Source: Verrucomicrobiia bacterium
GTDB taxonomy: Bacteria > Verrucomicrobiota > Verrucomicrobiia > Limisphaerales > JADLHS01
DNA: 64,000 nucleotides
Direction of reading: 5' to 3'
NCBI GenBank assembly: GCA_026125285.1
Contig: JAHCLO010000004.1
Location: forward strand, 124,001 to 188,000
The position numbers and the translations under genes are program-made. The notes beneath the pieces are model-generated. The model saw only the letters and a list, made by a program, of their open reading frames with translations, was not told the origin of the DNA and ran no database searches. Shown here one piece after another: positions 43,950-52,632 of this stretch; the first letter of the stretch is position 1, and every line of letters begins with the position of its first letter.

Positions 43950-44216
43950 ATGAAACCGCATCGTGGAACACTGATTCTGGTCCTGGGCATCTTGAGTTTG
44001 GTCATCTGTGGATTCCTTGGCATCCCGGCGTGGATCATGGGAAAGAATGATCTCCTGGAAATGGACGCCGGGCAGATGGACCCCGCTGGCCGCAGCTTGA
44101 CCAACGCTGGTCGGATCTGTGGCATCATCGGCTGCGTCCTGCTCGTCCTGGGGGTCGTGATTGCCGGGTTAATCTTCGTTCTGGGAATGATGGGGGCGAT
44201 CGCGGGCGCCCGCTGA
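43950..44216 (+). CDS. DUF4190-like small membrane protein
   Basis: 88 residues. Two hydrophobic helices ([20 protein letters not shown] and [20 protein letters not shown]) are separated by a polar loop with [20 protein letters not shown]. This pattern is that of DUF4190 membrane proteins. It is divergent from sucC, 76 bases away. Function unknown. Confidence 0.7.
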   Translation: MKPHRGTLILVLGILSLVICGFLGIPAWIMGKNDLLEMDAGQMDPAGRSLTNAGRICGIIGCVLLVLGVVIAGLIFVLGMMGAIAGAR

Positions 44217-44345
44217 TCCGTCCGCTGTGGTCCGGCCACCGCGACTTGGTGTAAACGATTTTCCTAGATCGTTGACCGCGCTGACGTCACTCCTATGCTT
44301 CGCGCCAGTAGCACCCAAGGAAGTTTCGTTCCCTCCTTCGTAGCG

Positions 44346-44427
44346 CGGGTAGGGCGCATCACTCCGTGCGCGCTGTTGGGCGAGCGATACGCAGATTGCG
44401 GCGCGCACGGAGTGACGCGCGCTAACA
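44346..44427. repeat. GTAGGGCGC-type inverted repeat, second copy
   Basis: GGGTAGGGCGCATCACTCCG and the complementary CGGAGTGACGCGCGCTAAC, with a middle that differs from the copy at 30288-30363. Intergenic, upstream of the adenosyltransferase gene. Confidence 0.75.
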
Positions 44428-44515
44428 CGTTGCACAAGCGGTTGGTCCCGGTATTGGCTGCTTTCTCATCACCCAAGACAAGCAAGCCAGTTAGGTTACA
44501 GACTTGTCACCAAGC

Positions 44516-45088
44516 ATGAGCATCGTCACCAAATCAGGCGACAAAGGCAAAACGGCCCTGATGTATGGCCGGCGCGTCTCCAAGTGTCATCCGCGCGTGG
44601 AGGCTTATGGTTGTGTGGACGAATTGAACACCGCACTCGGTTTGGCGAGGGCTTCAGCGCAACAGGAATTCGTCCGCGATAGTTTGCTGCCAATCCAGCA
44701 GGACCTGGTGGTTTTGATGGGCGAACTGGCCACCGCCGTCGAGGACCTGCCGCGTTACGTCAAGGATGGTTTCTCATTGGTGACCTCGCAACTCACCCAC
44801 AAGCTCGACGCGTTGGTAAAAGAGGTTGAAGCCCAGAGCGTGTCTTTTAAGGGCTGGGCCACGCCGGGTTCATGCTTGAATTCGGCGGCGTTGGACGTCG
44901 CGCGCACGGTCTGTCGCCGGGCGGAGCGGCGGGTGTGCGCGTTGCAGGAGGCCGATCAACTCCAGAATTCCGAGATCATCATCTACTTGAATCGCCTGGC
45001 GGATTTGCTCTGGCTGCTGGCGCGGTGGGTGGAAACTCAATCGGCCCCGGCCACGCAAGTCCAGTGCTCTGAAGCGAAGTCGGAGTGA
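44516..45088 (+). CDS. PduO-type cob(I)alamin adenosyltransferase
   Basis: 190 residues. The family start VTKSGDKGKTALMYGRRVSK (PduO/MMAB fold, ATP-binding TxxGDxGxT-like) is clear, with VEAYGCVDELNTALGLARA next and the cobalamin-side helix TPGSCLNSAALDVARTVCRR, where the usual Arg-Arg-Ala-Glu-Arg follows. It makes adenosylcobalamin from ATP and reduced B12. No diol dehydratase or methylmalonyl-CoA mutase was seen in the window. The microcompartment uses an aldolase, not a B12 enzyme, so this gene probably serves another pathway. ATG 44516 is chosen. Confidence 0.92.
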   Translation: MSIVTKSGDKGKTALMYGRRVSKCHPRVEAYGCVDELNTALGLARASAQQEFVRDSLLPIQQDLVVLMGELATAVEDLPRYVKDGFSLVTSQLTHKLDALVKEVEAQSVSFKGWATPGSCLNSAALDVARTVCRRAERRVCALQEADQLQNSEIIIYLNRLADLLWLLARWVETQSAPATQVQCSEAKSE

Positions 45089-45109
45089 CCGGATGGCGTG
45101 CGGTGGCGC

Positions 45110-45808
45110 TCACGGCGCGGATTTCTTTGGAACGAACGCTTCGGCTCGCCGCCGGCCCTCGGCGATTTGTTCACTCGTCATTTCCCGGACCAGGCTCTCG
45201 CGGGCTCTGACGGCATCGTCAATCTCCTGGGCGACCGCCAGACTGAACCACTGATAGGCTGCCACCGGGTCTTTTGCGACTCCGTCGCCTTTGGAGTGGC
45301 GCACGCCTAAATTATATTGCGCCAGCGCATCGCCCTGTTCGGCGGCGTGTCGGTACCACTTTACGGCTTCTGGGATATCCCGTTCCACGCCTTTGCCCAT
45401 GACATAGAGCACGGCCAGGCTGTATTGCGCCACCACGTCGCCTTGTTCGGCGGCCTGCCGAAACCAGCGGGCGGATTCCGCTGGATCAAGCGGGACGCCC
45501 TGACCGGCTTCGTAGAGTTCGGCCAGCGAACGTTGCGCGGCAGCATGACCTTGTTCGGCAGCCTTCCGATGCCATTTGGCGGCTTCCGCGTAATCTTGCT
45601 CCACATCCTGCCCCTTGGTCAGCAGCGTGCCGAGTTTCCATTGCGCCTCGGCGTTGCCATTTTCTGCCTGCGACCGGACTTCCGCGACGTTGACGACTTC
45701 GCGGGCTTCCGGGACTGGTTCCGTGCCTAGGCGCTTGCCGATGATGATGGCCACGACGAAGCCCAGCAGGCACACGAATAAAATGACGAGGATTCTAAGT
45801 GGTTTCAT
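45110..45808 (-). CDS. Sel1-repeat protein, membrane-anchored
   Basis: 232 residues. One N-terminal membrane helix (LRILVILFVCLLGFVVAIII) is followed by about four Sel1-like repeats of 36 residues. Their core is DYAEAAKWHRKAAEQGHAAA or DIPEAVKWYRHAAEQGDALA. Such repeats form helical solenoids that bind other proteins. The C-terminus is a charged helix. Partner unknown. Confidence 0.85.
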   Translation of the reverse strand: MKPLRILVILFVCLLGFVVAIIIGKRLGTEPVPEAREVVNVAEVRSQAENGNAEAQWKLGTLLTKGQDVEQDYAEAAKWHRKAAEQGHAAAQRSLAELYEAGQGVPLDPAESARWFRQAAEQGDVVAQYSLAVLYVMGKGVERDIPEAVKWYRHAAEQGDALAQYNLGVRHSKGDGVAKDPVAAYQWFSLAVAQEIDDAVRARESLVREMTSEQIAEGRRRAEAFVPKKSAP

Positions 45809-45957
45809 GTCGGTTTGAATGCATGGCAATTCTCGGATGCGGCAAAGTGTGAAAACCACGACCGGCCTCCGTCCAGACAATTCTGCCGACACTGGACGGC
45901 GCGGGAAGTTTCCAGGATTTTTGAGTAGAGGGTCGGGATTGTGAAGCGCACGGGCGT

Positions 45958-46015
45958 AACGCCGGTTATCCAACCGGCAGGCGTGCCGGCGGGAAAGTCG
46001 GCGTTACCGAGCGGC
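45958..46015. repeat. Palindromic repeat, second copy of the GCCGGTT-TCCAACCGGC family
   Basis: GCCGGTTATCCAACCGGC followed by GCCGGCGGGAAAGTCGGC, flanked by AACGCC and GGCGTT. It matches the core at 12855-12901, with small changes. Intergenic. Confidence 0.75.
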
Positions 46016-46025
46016 GGCGCGGGGA

Positions 46026-46594
46026 TTGCCGCGCCAGTGGTTGGTTTGCCCCCAGGAATCCATGCGATTACTGAACGCCACCTCCTTCACTTTCAAGGGG
46101 TTCAAAAAAAATCCTTAAAAAAACCTGTTGACATCCCCGCGCGGGAAATGGTTTCAATGGGGCAGCCCAGAGAATCAGAAACTAATCAACGTCGGAGAGC
46201 GGCTGTTTTGGGAGCCGTGTGGCGGTGTCGGTCAATGTAGGTTTGGCGGACGGACGTATGCAGGCAAGCGAACCATTTGTGCCAGCGGTGTTCGGTTGTA
46301 TCTTAAAGCACGCATTTGCTCTATCTCCAGTTTGCCCGGGCCAACCATTTTTTCATCCGACCGGATGTTTGCCATTATATGACGGCTTTCCGTTCAACTG
46401 TCCCGATAGAGATGTGGCGCCGGTTGGTGGTCGTCTCCGGCACGCCGCCTCCAGGCTGTACCCCGTCCGTGACGCGAACGTCACGGGATCGTCGCTTTCT
46501 GAGAATGATTGCTTTCTGATAACGTCCTCCTGCAACAAAAATTGATGAACTCAAATCCTCCAATCCAAACTAACAGTGTCGTGCTAACAGTGTC
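46026..46594. other. Long leader region before the prepilin-like gene
   Basis: About 570 bases without a convincing gene. An A-rich tract (46107-46123) is followed by TTGACA (46128-46133) and a weak TTTCAAT (46152-46158), a possible promoter. A 14-base direct repeat (TAACAGTGTCGTGC) lies just upstream of the start codon at 46595. Confidence 0.4.
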
Positions 46595-47434
46595 GTGCCC
46601 CAGCAGAGTCTGCGGAGCCGGCAACGCGCCGGACAAGGCGCGTTTACTCTGATCGAATTGCTCGTGGTAATTGCCATCATTGCGATCTTGGCCGCGATGC
46701 TCCTGCCGGCCTTGTCCAAGGCCAAGGACCGCGCCAAGGCGGCCCAATGTACGAGCAACTTGAAGCAGGTCGGCTTGGCGGGTGCGCTGTATGCCGACGA
46801 TAACAACAACAGTTACTTCCATACCGGCAATGGCAGTATTCCGAACCACGGTCAATGGACGGCAAATCCCCGTTCAGATATTTTGCTCACGCCGGACAAC
46901 TCTTATGCGTATTGGGCTCTGGGTTATCTGAATTATTTTGGCAAGAACCGGAAGGTCTTCCGTGACCCCAGCGCCAAGCATGTGGATGAATGGCGGGAGA
47001 CGGGACTAAGTTACCCCTCCGACTTCTGGTTGGACTCCTCCTATGGGATGCATCAGTACCTGCTGCGCGCCTATGATCCGGCACTTGAAGCTGGGGTGAA
47101 GAAACTCAGCAGCTACCAGAATCCATCAAAAATGATCTTCTGCCAGGACGCGGCAGAGTCGAGGATGGAAGGTTCAGAAGACAGTATCGGGCTTTTCCCT
47201 GGAGCCACCTACATCTTGACCCAGTGGGTTGGTAATAATCCGCCACCCTATGCCGGGCTTACGACATATTACAACGGCCATCCATTTGACCGGGAATGGT
47301 ATCGTCACAGCGAAGGTTGCCAGACTGTTTGGGTGGACAACCATGTTTCGCGAATCAGGTTCACGGGTTTTCGTGTGGGGATTGATTACCGCCACTATAC
47401 CGGTATCAACCCGCTGAATCCGGTCAAGGACTAG
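46595..47434 (+). CDS. Prepilin-type N-terminal cleavage protein (type II pseudopilin-like)
   Basis: 279 residues, GTG start. The leader [20 protein letters not shown] gives a type IV prepilin signal with cleavage just before FTLIE. Then come the hydrophobic helix [20 protein letters not shown] and a C-terminal domain of the Verrucomicrobia 'DUF1559/H-X9-DG' style ([20 protein letters not shown] near the end). Members are many per genome in this phylum and probably form extracellular filaments or secretion pseudopili. No pilus assembly genes are close by. Confidence 0.85.
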   Translation: MPQQSLRSRQRAGQGAFTLIELLVVIAIIAILAAMLLPALSKAKDRAKAAQCTSNLKQVGLAGALYADDNNNSYFHTGNGSIPNHGQWTANPRSDILLTPDNSYAYWALGYLNYFGKNRKVFRDPSAKHVDEWRETGLSYPSDFWLDSSYGMHQYLLRAYDPALEAGVKKLSSYQNPSKMIFCQDAAESRMEGSEDSIGLFPGATYILTQWVGNNPPPYAGLTTYYNGHPFDREWYRHSEGCQTVWVDNHVSRIRFTGFRVGIDYRHYTGINPLNPVKD

Positions 47435-47461
47435 AACTTAGTAACCATTTGCCTGAAGGCT

Positions 47462-47842
47462 ATGAATACGCTTCGATTCAACTTTCTGCTTACCATTCTG
47501 CTGCTCGCCGTGGTTTCGTTCACGGGTTGCAGCCGCAGCAATCCGCCGCCGACGCCCCTGACCATGGAAGAGTTGCCGGGCGTGGTGGAGAAGGCTTTCA
47601 GCACGGCGAATCCCGAACTCAAAGGTCTGGCCAGTGGGATTCTGGCGGCCATGCAAGCCAAAGACTACGCGAAAGCGTTTATGGGGATTCAGAACTTGCT
47701 CGGCAAGCCGGACCTGAACCCAGAGCAAACGACCGCGCTTACCCGCGCCTCGATGACCGTAAGCGAGTTGGTCCAGGCCGCCCAAAGCCAGGGCGACGCA
47801 AAGGCCACGCAAGTCCTGAAGTATCACATGGAGAACAAGTAA
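47462..47842 (+). CDS. Small lipoprotein of unknown function
   Basis: 126 residues. The signal peptide ends in a lipobox (LLAVVSFTGC). The mature part starts with Ser/Asn/Pro and is mostly alpha-helical, with MEELPGVVEKAFSTANPELK and LTRASMTVSELVQAAQSQGD. No known domain. It lies 27 bases after the prepilin-like gene in the same direction and may be co-expressed with it. Confidence 0.7.
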   Translation: MNTLRFNFLLTILLLAVVSFTGCSRSNPPPTPLTMEELPGVVEKAFSTANPELKGLASGILAAMQAKDYAKAFMGIQNLLGKPDLNPEQTTALTRASMTVSELVQAAQSQGDAKATQVLKYHMENK

Positions 47843-47998
47843 ATCCCGAAATGACAGGTTTGCCAGTCAGACAGGCTGAGAGACAGTCGTCTGAAACTGG
47901 CAACCGCACCAAATGCAACCCAACCCCAGATTAACCTAGCCGCCGATAGATAACCGATAATTTGCCAAACCGACCCTCAACGTATCATCCTCAACCCT

Positions 47999-50900
47999 AT
48001 GAAAACACTCCTCCATCCGCGCCTTTTGGGTGCAATCACCGTCGCGAGCCTTTTGGGCGTCGCGAATGTTCCCGCCCAGCCGTACGGCCAGTGGGACTTC
48101 AATAGTGGCAACCTTAATCCCAGCGCCGGCGTGACCGGCGGGGCCTTGCAGTACGCCGACGGGACTACCACCGCCCAAACGGCCTTCGGAACCACCACTT
48201 CCTTTGGCATTCCTGACATCAACGGTACGCCAGCGCAGGTCATGCGCTTCCCCGCCGCCACCGACGCGATGGGCTACTTCATGCCTACCCCGCCGGCCAA
48301 CGGCGGCGGCAGTACCGTGAATGAATACACCATCATTTTCGACGTGCTGTACCCGACCAGTGGCACGGTTCGTCCCTTGGTGGATACCGACGGCTCATTG
48401 TTCGTGGCCGGCTCGGACTTGATTATCAACGCCGCTGGCGGGATTGGCGTTCCGCCGAACGGGCCGTTCGATGGCAACGTCGCCGCGAACACCTGGTATC
48501 GCATTTCTTTCGCCGTGACGGCCGACCAGGTCCGTAAATACATCAACGGCGTTGAGGTGGGTTCGCAAGCTGGGGCTGGTTTTGAAGGCCGATTGGCGCT
48601 CGATGCCAGCACCGTCAGCACCCGCATCCTTGCGAACACCGTAGGCGAGGCCACCCTCGGTTACGTTAACAGCATCCAGCTTCGCGGCGTGGCCTTGAGC
48701 GGCGGCCAAATCGGCGCGCTGGGCGGACCCGCGGCCGATGGCATCCCCCAAGTCATCCCCGCCGTGCCGTCCTTCGTTGTGTCACGCACTCCTGCTATCA
48801 ACGCGACCGGAGTGGGGCCGCAGCCCGAAATCAGCGTGGTGCTCGACCAGGGTGACACCACCATCAACAGCGGTTCGATTCAAATCAAGCTCGACGGTGC
48901 CACGTTGACCCGAGTCGTGAATGCCACGCCTCCGACCTACACGGCCACCGCCCAGACGCCCGCGATCCTCGATCCCAATTCCTCGCACTCGGTCGAGGTT
49001 ACCTGGCAGGATAGCGTGGCTGGTAGCAAGAGCAGCACCTGGTCGTTCACCGTGGCCAACTATCAGAACGTTATTTTGCCCGCACCCTTCTACCTTCAAA
49101 ACTTTGATGCCGTGGCGGAAGGTGCCATGCCGGCAGGCTGGGTGGTGACCAACAACACCTCCACCCACGTCGCGGGTGAGGATTTGAATGATGTCCGCTC
49201 GGACTCTTACAAGAACTTCGTGGTTATTAGTCGGGATCGCGTCCCCGGACTTAACTTTGATGCGGATCGGCGGCTCGCCCTGCCCCCGATCGTCCTCAAC
49301 GGTAACATCCTGCCTGCACTCGTCTCCGGCAACTTTGCCTATGCCGAATCGGACATCCGCTCGGCCAATCAGGTGCAGGTCATGTTTACGCACGACATCA
49401 ACTGCACAGGCAAATCCAATATCTTCGTGGCGTGGAAATCCACCTACGAGCAAAACCAGGACAACATCGGCTCGGTGGAGTATTCGATTGATGGTGGCGC
49501 GAACTGGCTGCCGGTCCTCTATTACATTGACGACAAGGAAGTGGGCGGGGACGTGATTCGCACCAACGGTGTCATTGACATCGGCGCCACGCTCGGCACG
49601 CCGCGCGCTGACCAGGCGTACGGGTTGGCCTACAGCAATTACATTGGCGCGCCGGTCAGCACCGCTCTGATTCCATACATCGCCGGTCGCATTGACGACG
49701 ACCGACTTCATGCCAAACGGATCGAGGTGGTCCGCATCCCGCAGGCCGACAACGCGGCCACCGTGCGCTTCCGCTTCGGCCAGGCCGGCACGGCCAGTTG
49801 GTATTTCGGCATTGATGACTTCGGCCTGTATGAGGTCAACACGCCGGTGATCATTGCCCAACCGCAAAACCGGACGATCAACGCCACCGAATCCACGACC
49901 TTCACCGTGGCGGCGACCAGCCCCACGCCGCTCACTTATCAATGGCAGCGCAACGGCGTGAGTTTGTCCAATGCCGGGCACTATTCCGGCGTCAACACTG
50001 ACACGCTCACCGTTTCCAACGCGGAGCCGGAGGATGCCGGCTCCTATCGCTGCATCGTGTCCAACGATTCCGGGCCGGTGAACAGTTCCCTGGCCACACT
50101 GACTGTCATTGATGCTCCCTCCATCACCGCCCAGCCGTCCTCGGTGCTGGTGAGTGCCGGTTTCCCGGCCTCCTTCAGTGTCAGCGCCATGGGTCGGCCA
50201 CCGTTGAGCTACCAGTGGTTGCATGATGGCGCACCCGTCGGCGGCGACACCAGCACGCTGACCTTGGCAAGCACAGTGGCGGGAGACGCCGGTCAATACC
50301 GCGTGGTGATTACAAACGTGACAGGCGCCACCACAAGCTCCGTGGCGGTGTTGACGGTCGTCAGCGGCGGGATCGCCGATGCCTTGGTTGCCCATCTCAA
50401 GTTTGACAACGACTACAACGACGCCTCGGGGCGCGGCAACCACGCCACGCCGGTAAACTCCCCGGCCTTCAACGCCGGGGGCCGGCTTGGTCAGGCCTTC
50501 CAATACACCACCAGCGCGGGAGTCGAACAGCATTACGCCACCTTGGGTTACCCGGAGGACCTTCAGTTCGGGAGTGCCACCGACTTCAGCATCGCGTTCT
50601 GGTCCAAGATCGCCCCGGGCAGCAAGTCGAGTGATCCGGCCATTCTTGGCAACAAGAACTGGGGCAGCGGCAACAACACCGGTTATGTGTTGGGCGTGCA
50701 GGGGAACAACAACTTTGAGTGGAACTACCGGGAAGAAGCCCCCAGTACCCGGAAGGACTTCGATTCCACGATCAATTTTACCGACGGCGAGTGGCACCAC
50801 GTTGTCTTTAGCGTGCAGCGGGGTGTCGTCGCACGCACGATCGTGGACGGCGTGCTGGTGGACACTCGCGCCATTGTGAACGAAGGTAACGCGCCCACTT

Positions 50901-52465
50901 CGATTGATACCACCCTGGCGGTCAACATCGGGCAGGATGGCACCGGGGTTTACGACGCTTCGATCACCAATGCCCTGATTGACGACGTCGGATTCTGGCG
51001 GCGCGCCCTGACCGAGCAGGAAGCCGCGGCGATCTACAACGCCAGTTTCGACGGAAAGAATCTGGCGGAAGCCGAAGTCGGCGGAACGGTCACTCCACCG
51101 CAGATTACCGTGCAGCCGGTGGACCAGGTGGCCAGTGACGGCGCGCCGGCCAGCTTTAGTGTCACGGCGACGGGCGGCGTTCCGATCACCTATCAGTGGC
51201 GGTTCTGGGGCACGAACATTGACGGTGCGGTGGGCAGCACGTACAACATTGCTGCCGCCAGCAGCGCCAATGTCGGCGAGTACAGCGTGGTCGTCAGCAA
51301 TCCCGGCGGAAGTGTGACCAGTTCGGTGGTGACCCTGTCCGTCATCTCGCTGCCCGTCATCAGCGCCCACCCGCAAAGCCGGACGAACAACCAAAACCTG
51401 GATGTCTCGTTCAGTGTCACGGCGAGTGGCGGCGCGTTGGAGTATCAATGGAAGCACAACGGCACGGATATCCCCGGGGCAACCGAAGCCACGCTCTACC
51501 TCCACAGCATCTATCCCGCTCAGGCTGGCAATTACACGGTGGAAGTTCGCAACTCGAGCGGCCCGGTGCTCAGTGACGCCGCCACTCTTACGGTGATTGC
51601 GGTGCCGCCCCCGCGGCTGACCGGCCAATGGGACTTCCAGAATGGTGACCTCGCCGCAACGCTTGGCGAGCCGCTGGACTACTTCGATGCCAAGGTCCAA
51701 ACGGACACCTCGTTTGGCAGCACCACCGGCCTCGGCATCGGTAACATCGCCGGCGCCCCCGCGAACGTCCTCCACTTCGTGCATAGCTCGAGTCCATGGG
51801 GCGGCTACAAGATGCTGCACAATGCCTCACCCAACGGCGGCGGCGCTTACGTGAACCAATACACGATCATCTTCGACGTGTATTATCCTGCCGCCTCGAA
51901 TAACAAGTGGCGTTCCTTCTTCCAAACCGCCACGGGTAACAACAACGACGGCGAGTTCTTCGTCAACACCGCCAACGGCATCGGCATCAGTGGCAACTAC
52001 CAGGGCACGGTATTGCCGGAAACCTGGCACCGCATCGCCTTCGCGGTGGACCTCTCCAGCCCGCTCAGTCCGGCCGTCGCCAAATGGATTGATGGGGTGA
52101 AGGTCGGCTACCAAACCGGACTCTCCGGCGGTCGTGACGGGCGTTTCTCGCTTGATCCGATGGCACTGCTCTTCGGCGACGAAGACGGAGACCAGGCCGA
52201 AACCTTTGTGAGCAGCGTGCAGTTCTGGAACGGCAAACTGCCGGATCCGCTCCTGGCCGCGATGGGTACTCCGACGGCCGATAAGCTGCCCGGCGCTATC
52301 GTTGCCCGCCGCGTGCCCGCAGGTGTTGAAGTCTATCGCACCGGCGGACTCGGGGTGGAAGAAGCGGACAGCGTGAACGGGCCGTGGACGGAAATCGTCG
52401 GTGCCGCCAATCCGTTGGTCGTACCCGCCACGGGCGGACCCAAGTACTATCGTCCGAAGTTCTGA
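47999..52465 (+). CDS. Giant secreted Ig/LamG multidomain protein
   Basis: 1488 residues. The signal peptide is MKTLLHPRLLGAITVASLLG. In order: an N-terminal concanavalin-like domain (PYGQWDFNSGNLNPSAGVTG), an SbsA-type Ig domain (about 260-350), a jelly-roll-like region (about 360-615, with FYLQNFDAVAEG), two Ig-like domains (about 620-790; FTVAATSPTPLTYQWQRNGV), a LamG domain (about 800-1020; VAHLKFDNDYNDASGRGNHA), two more Ig-like domains (about 1030-1195), and a C-terminal domain that repeats the first one (LTGQWDFQNGDLAATLGEPL). The first and last domains share QYTIIFDV or EYTIIFDV and are an internal duplication. It is probably an extracellular adhesin or glycan-binding protein. No catalytic motif was seen. 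Confidence 0.85.
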   Translation: MKTLLHPRLLGAITVASLLGVANVPAQPYGQWDFNSGNLNPSAGVTGGALQYADGTTTAQTAFGTTTSFGIPDINGTPAQVMRFPAATDAMGYFMPTPPANGGGSTVNEYTIIFDVLYPTSGTVRPLVDTDGSLFVAGSDLIINAAGGIGVPPNGPFDGNVAANTWYRISFAVTADQVRKYINGVEVGSQAGAGFEGRLALDASTVSTRILANTVGEATLGYVNSIQLRGVALSGGQIGALGGPAADGIPQVIPAVPSFVVSRTPAINATGVGPQPEISVVLDQGDTTINSGSIQIKLDGATLTRVVNATPPTYTATAQTPAILDPNSSHSVEVTWQDSVAGSKSSTWSFTVANYQNVILPAPFYLQNFDAVAEGAMPAGWVVTNNTSTHVAGEDLNDVRSDSYKNFVVISRDRVPGLNFDADRRLALPPIVLNGNILPALVSGNFAYAESDIRSANQVQVMFTHDINCTGKSNIFVAWKSTYEQNQDNIGSVEYSIDGGANWLPVLYYIDDKEVGGDVIRTNGVIDIGATLGTPRADQAYGLAYSNYIGAPVSTALIPYIAGRIDDDRLHAKRIEVVRIPQADNAATVRFRFGQAGTASWYFGIDDFGLYEVNTPVIIAQPQNRTINATESTTFTVAATSPTPLTYQWQRNGVSLSNAGHYSGVNTDTLTVSNAEPEDAGSYRCIVSNDSGPVNSSLATLTVIDAPSITAQPSSVLVSAGFPASFSVSAMGRPPLSYQWLHDGAPVGGDTSTLTLASTVAGDAGQYRVVITNVTGATTSSVAVLTVVSGGIADALVAHLKFDNDYNDASGRGNHATPVNSPAFNAGGRLGQAFQYTTSAGVEQHYATLGYPEDLQFGSATDFSIAFWSKIAPGSKSSDPAILGNKNWGSGNNTGYVLGVQGNNNFEWNYREEAPSTRKDFDSTINFTDGEWHHVVFSVQRGVVARTIVDGVLVDTRAIVNEGNAPTSIDTTLAVNIGQDGTGVYDASITNALIDDVGFWRRALTEQEAAAIYNASFDGKNLAEAEVGGTVTPPQITVQPVDQVASDGAPASFSVTATGGVPITYQWRFWGTNIDGAVGSTYNIAAASSANVGEYSVVVSNPGGSVTSSVVTLSVISLPVISAHPQSRTNNQNLDVSFSVTASGGALEYQWKHNGTDIPGATEATLYLHSIYPAQAGNYTVEVRNSSGPVLSDAATLTVIAVPPPRLTGQWDFQNGDLAATLGEPLDYFDAKVQTDTSFGSTTGLGIGNIAGAPANVLHFVHSSSPWGGYKMLHNASPNGGGAYVNQYTIIFDVYYPAASNNKWRSFFQTATGNNNDGEFFVNTANGIGISGNYQGTVLPETWHRIAFAVDLSSPLSPAVAKWIDGVKVGYQTGLSGGRDGRFSLDPMALLFGDEDGDQAETFVSSVQFWNGKLPDPLLAAMGTPTADKLPGAIVARRVPAGVEVYRTGGLGVEEADSVNGPWTEIVGAANPLVVPATGGPKYYRPKF

Positions 52466-52496
52466 TCGGACGGTTGCGCTGAGTAATCGTTACGCA

Positions 52497-52536
52497 GGCT
52501 CCGGTCTGGGTTATCAAAGCCTGGACCGGAGCCTTT
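52497..52536 (+). terminator. Terminator-like hairpin after the Ig/LamG gene
   Basis: A ten-base-pair stem (GGCTCCGGTC 52497-52506 with GACCGGAGCC 52524-52533), a 17-base loop and TTT. The T run is short, so termination may be partial. Confidence 0.6.
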
Positions 52537-52632
52537 ACGCTAATAGTGGCGCGGTGACCGGGTCAGCAGCCTGCGTGTCGGTGAGCTTCCGAGACCTCAG
52601 CCCGGCCTGGGTGAACTCCCGACGGAATCGTT

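Noticed and set aside
44216..44515. A cobalamin riboswitch before the adenosyltransferase gene
   Set aside because: I could not find a B12 box or the expected helices. The region is largely the inverted repeat at 44346-44427.
44516..45088. The adenosyltransferase as part of the microcompartment pathway
   Set aside because: The compartment has an aldolase rather than a B12 diol dehydratase, and the gene lies about 8 kb from the end of the locus with unrelated genes between.
48782..51820. A 1012-codon open frame on the minus strand
   Set aside because: It lies antisense to the Ig/LamG gene, has no recognisable domain, and shows the composition expected from a GC-rich gene read backwards.
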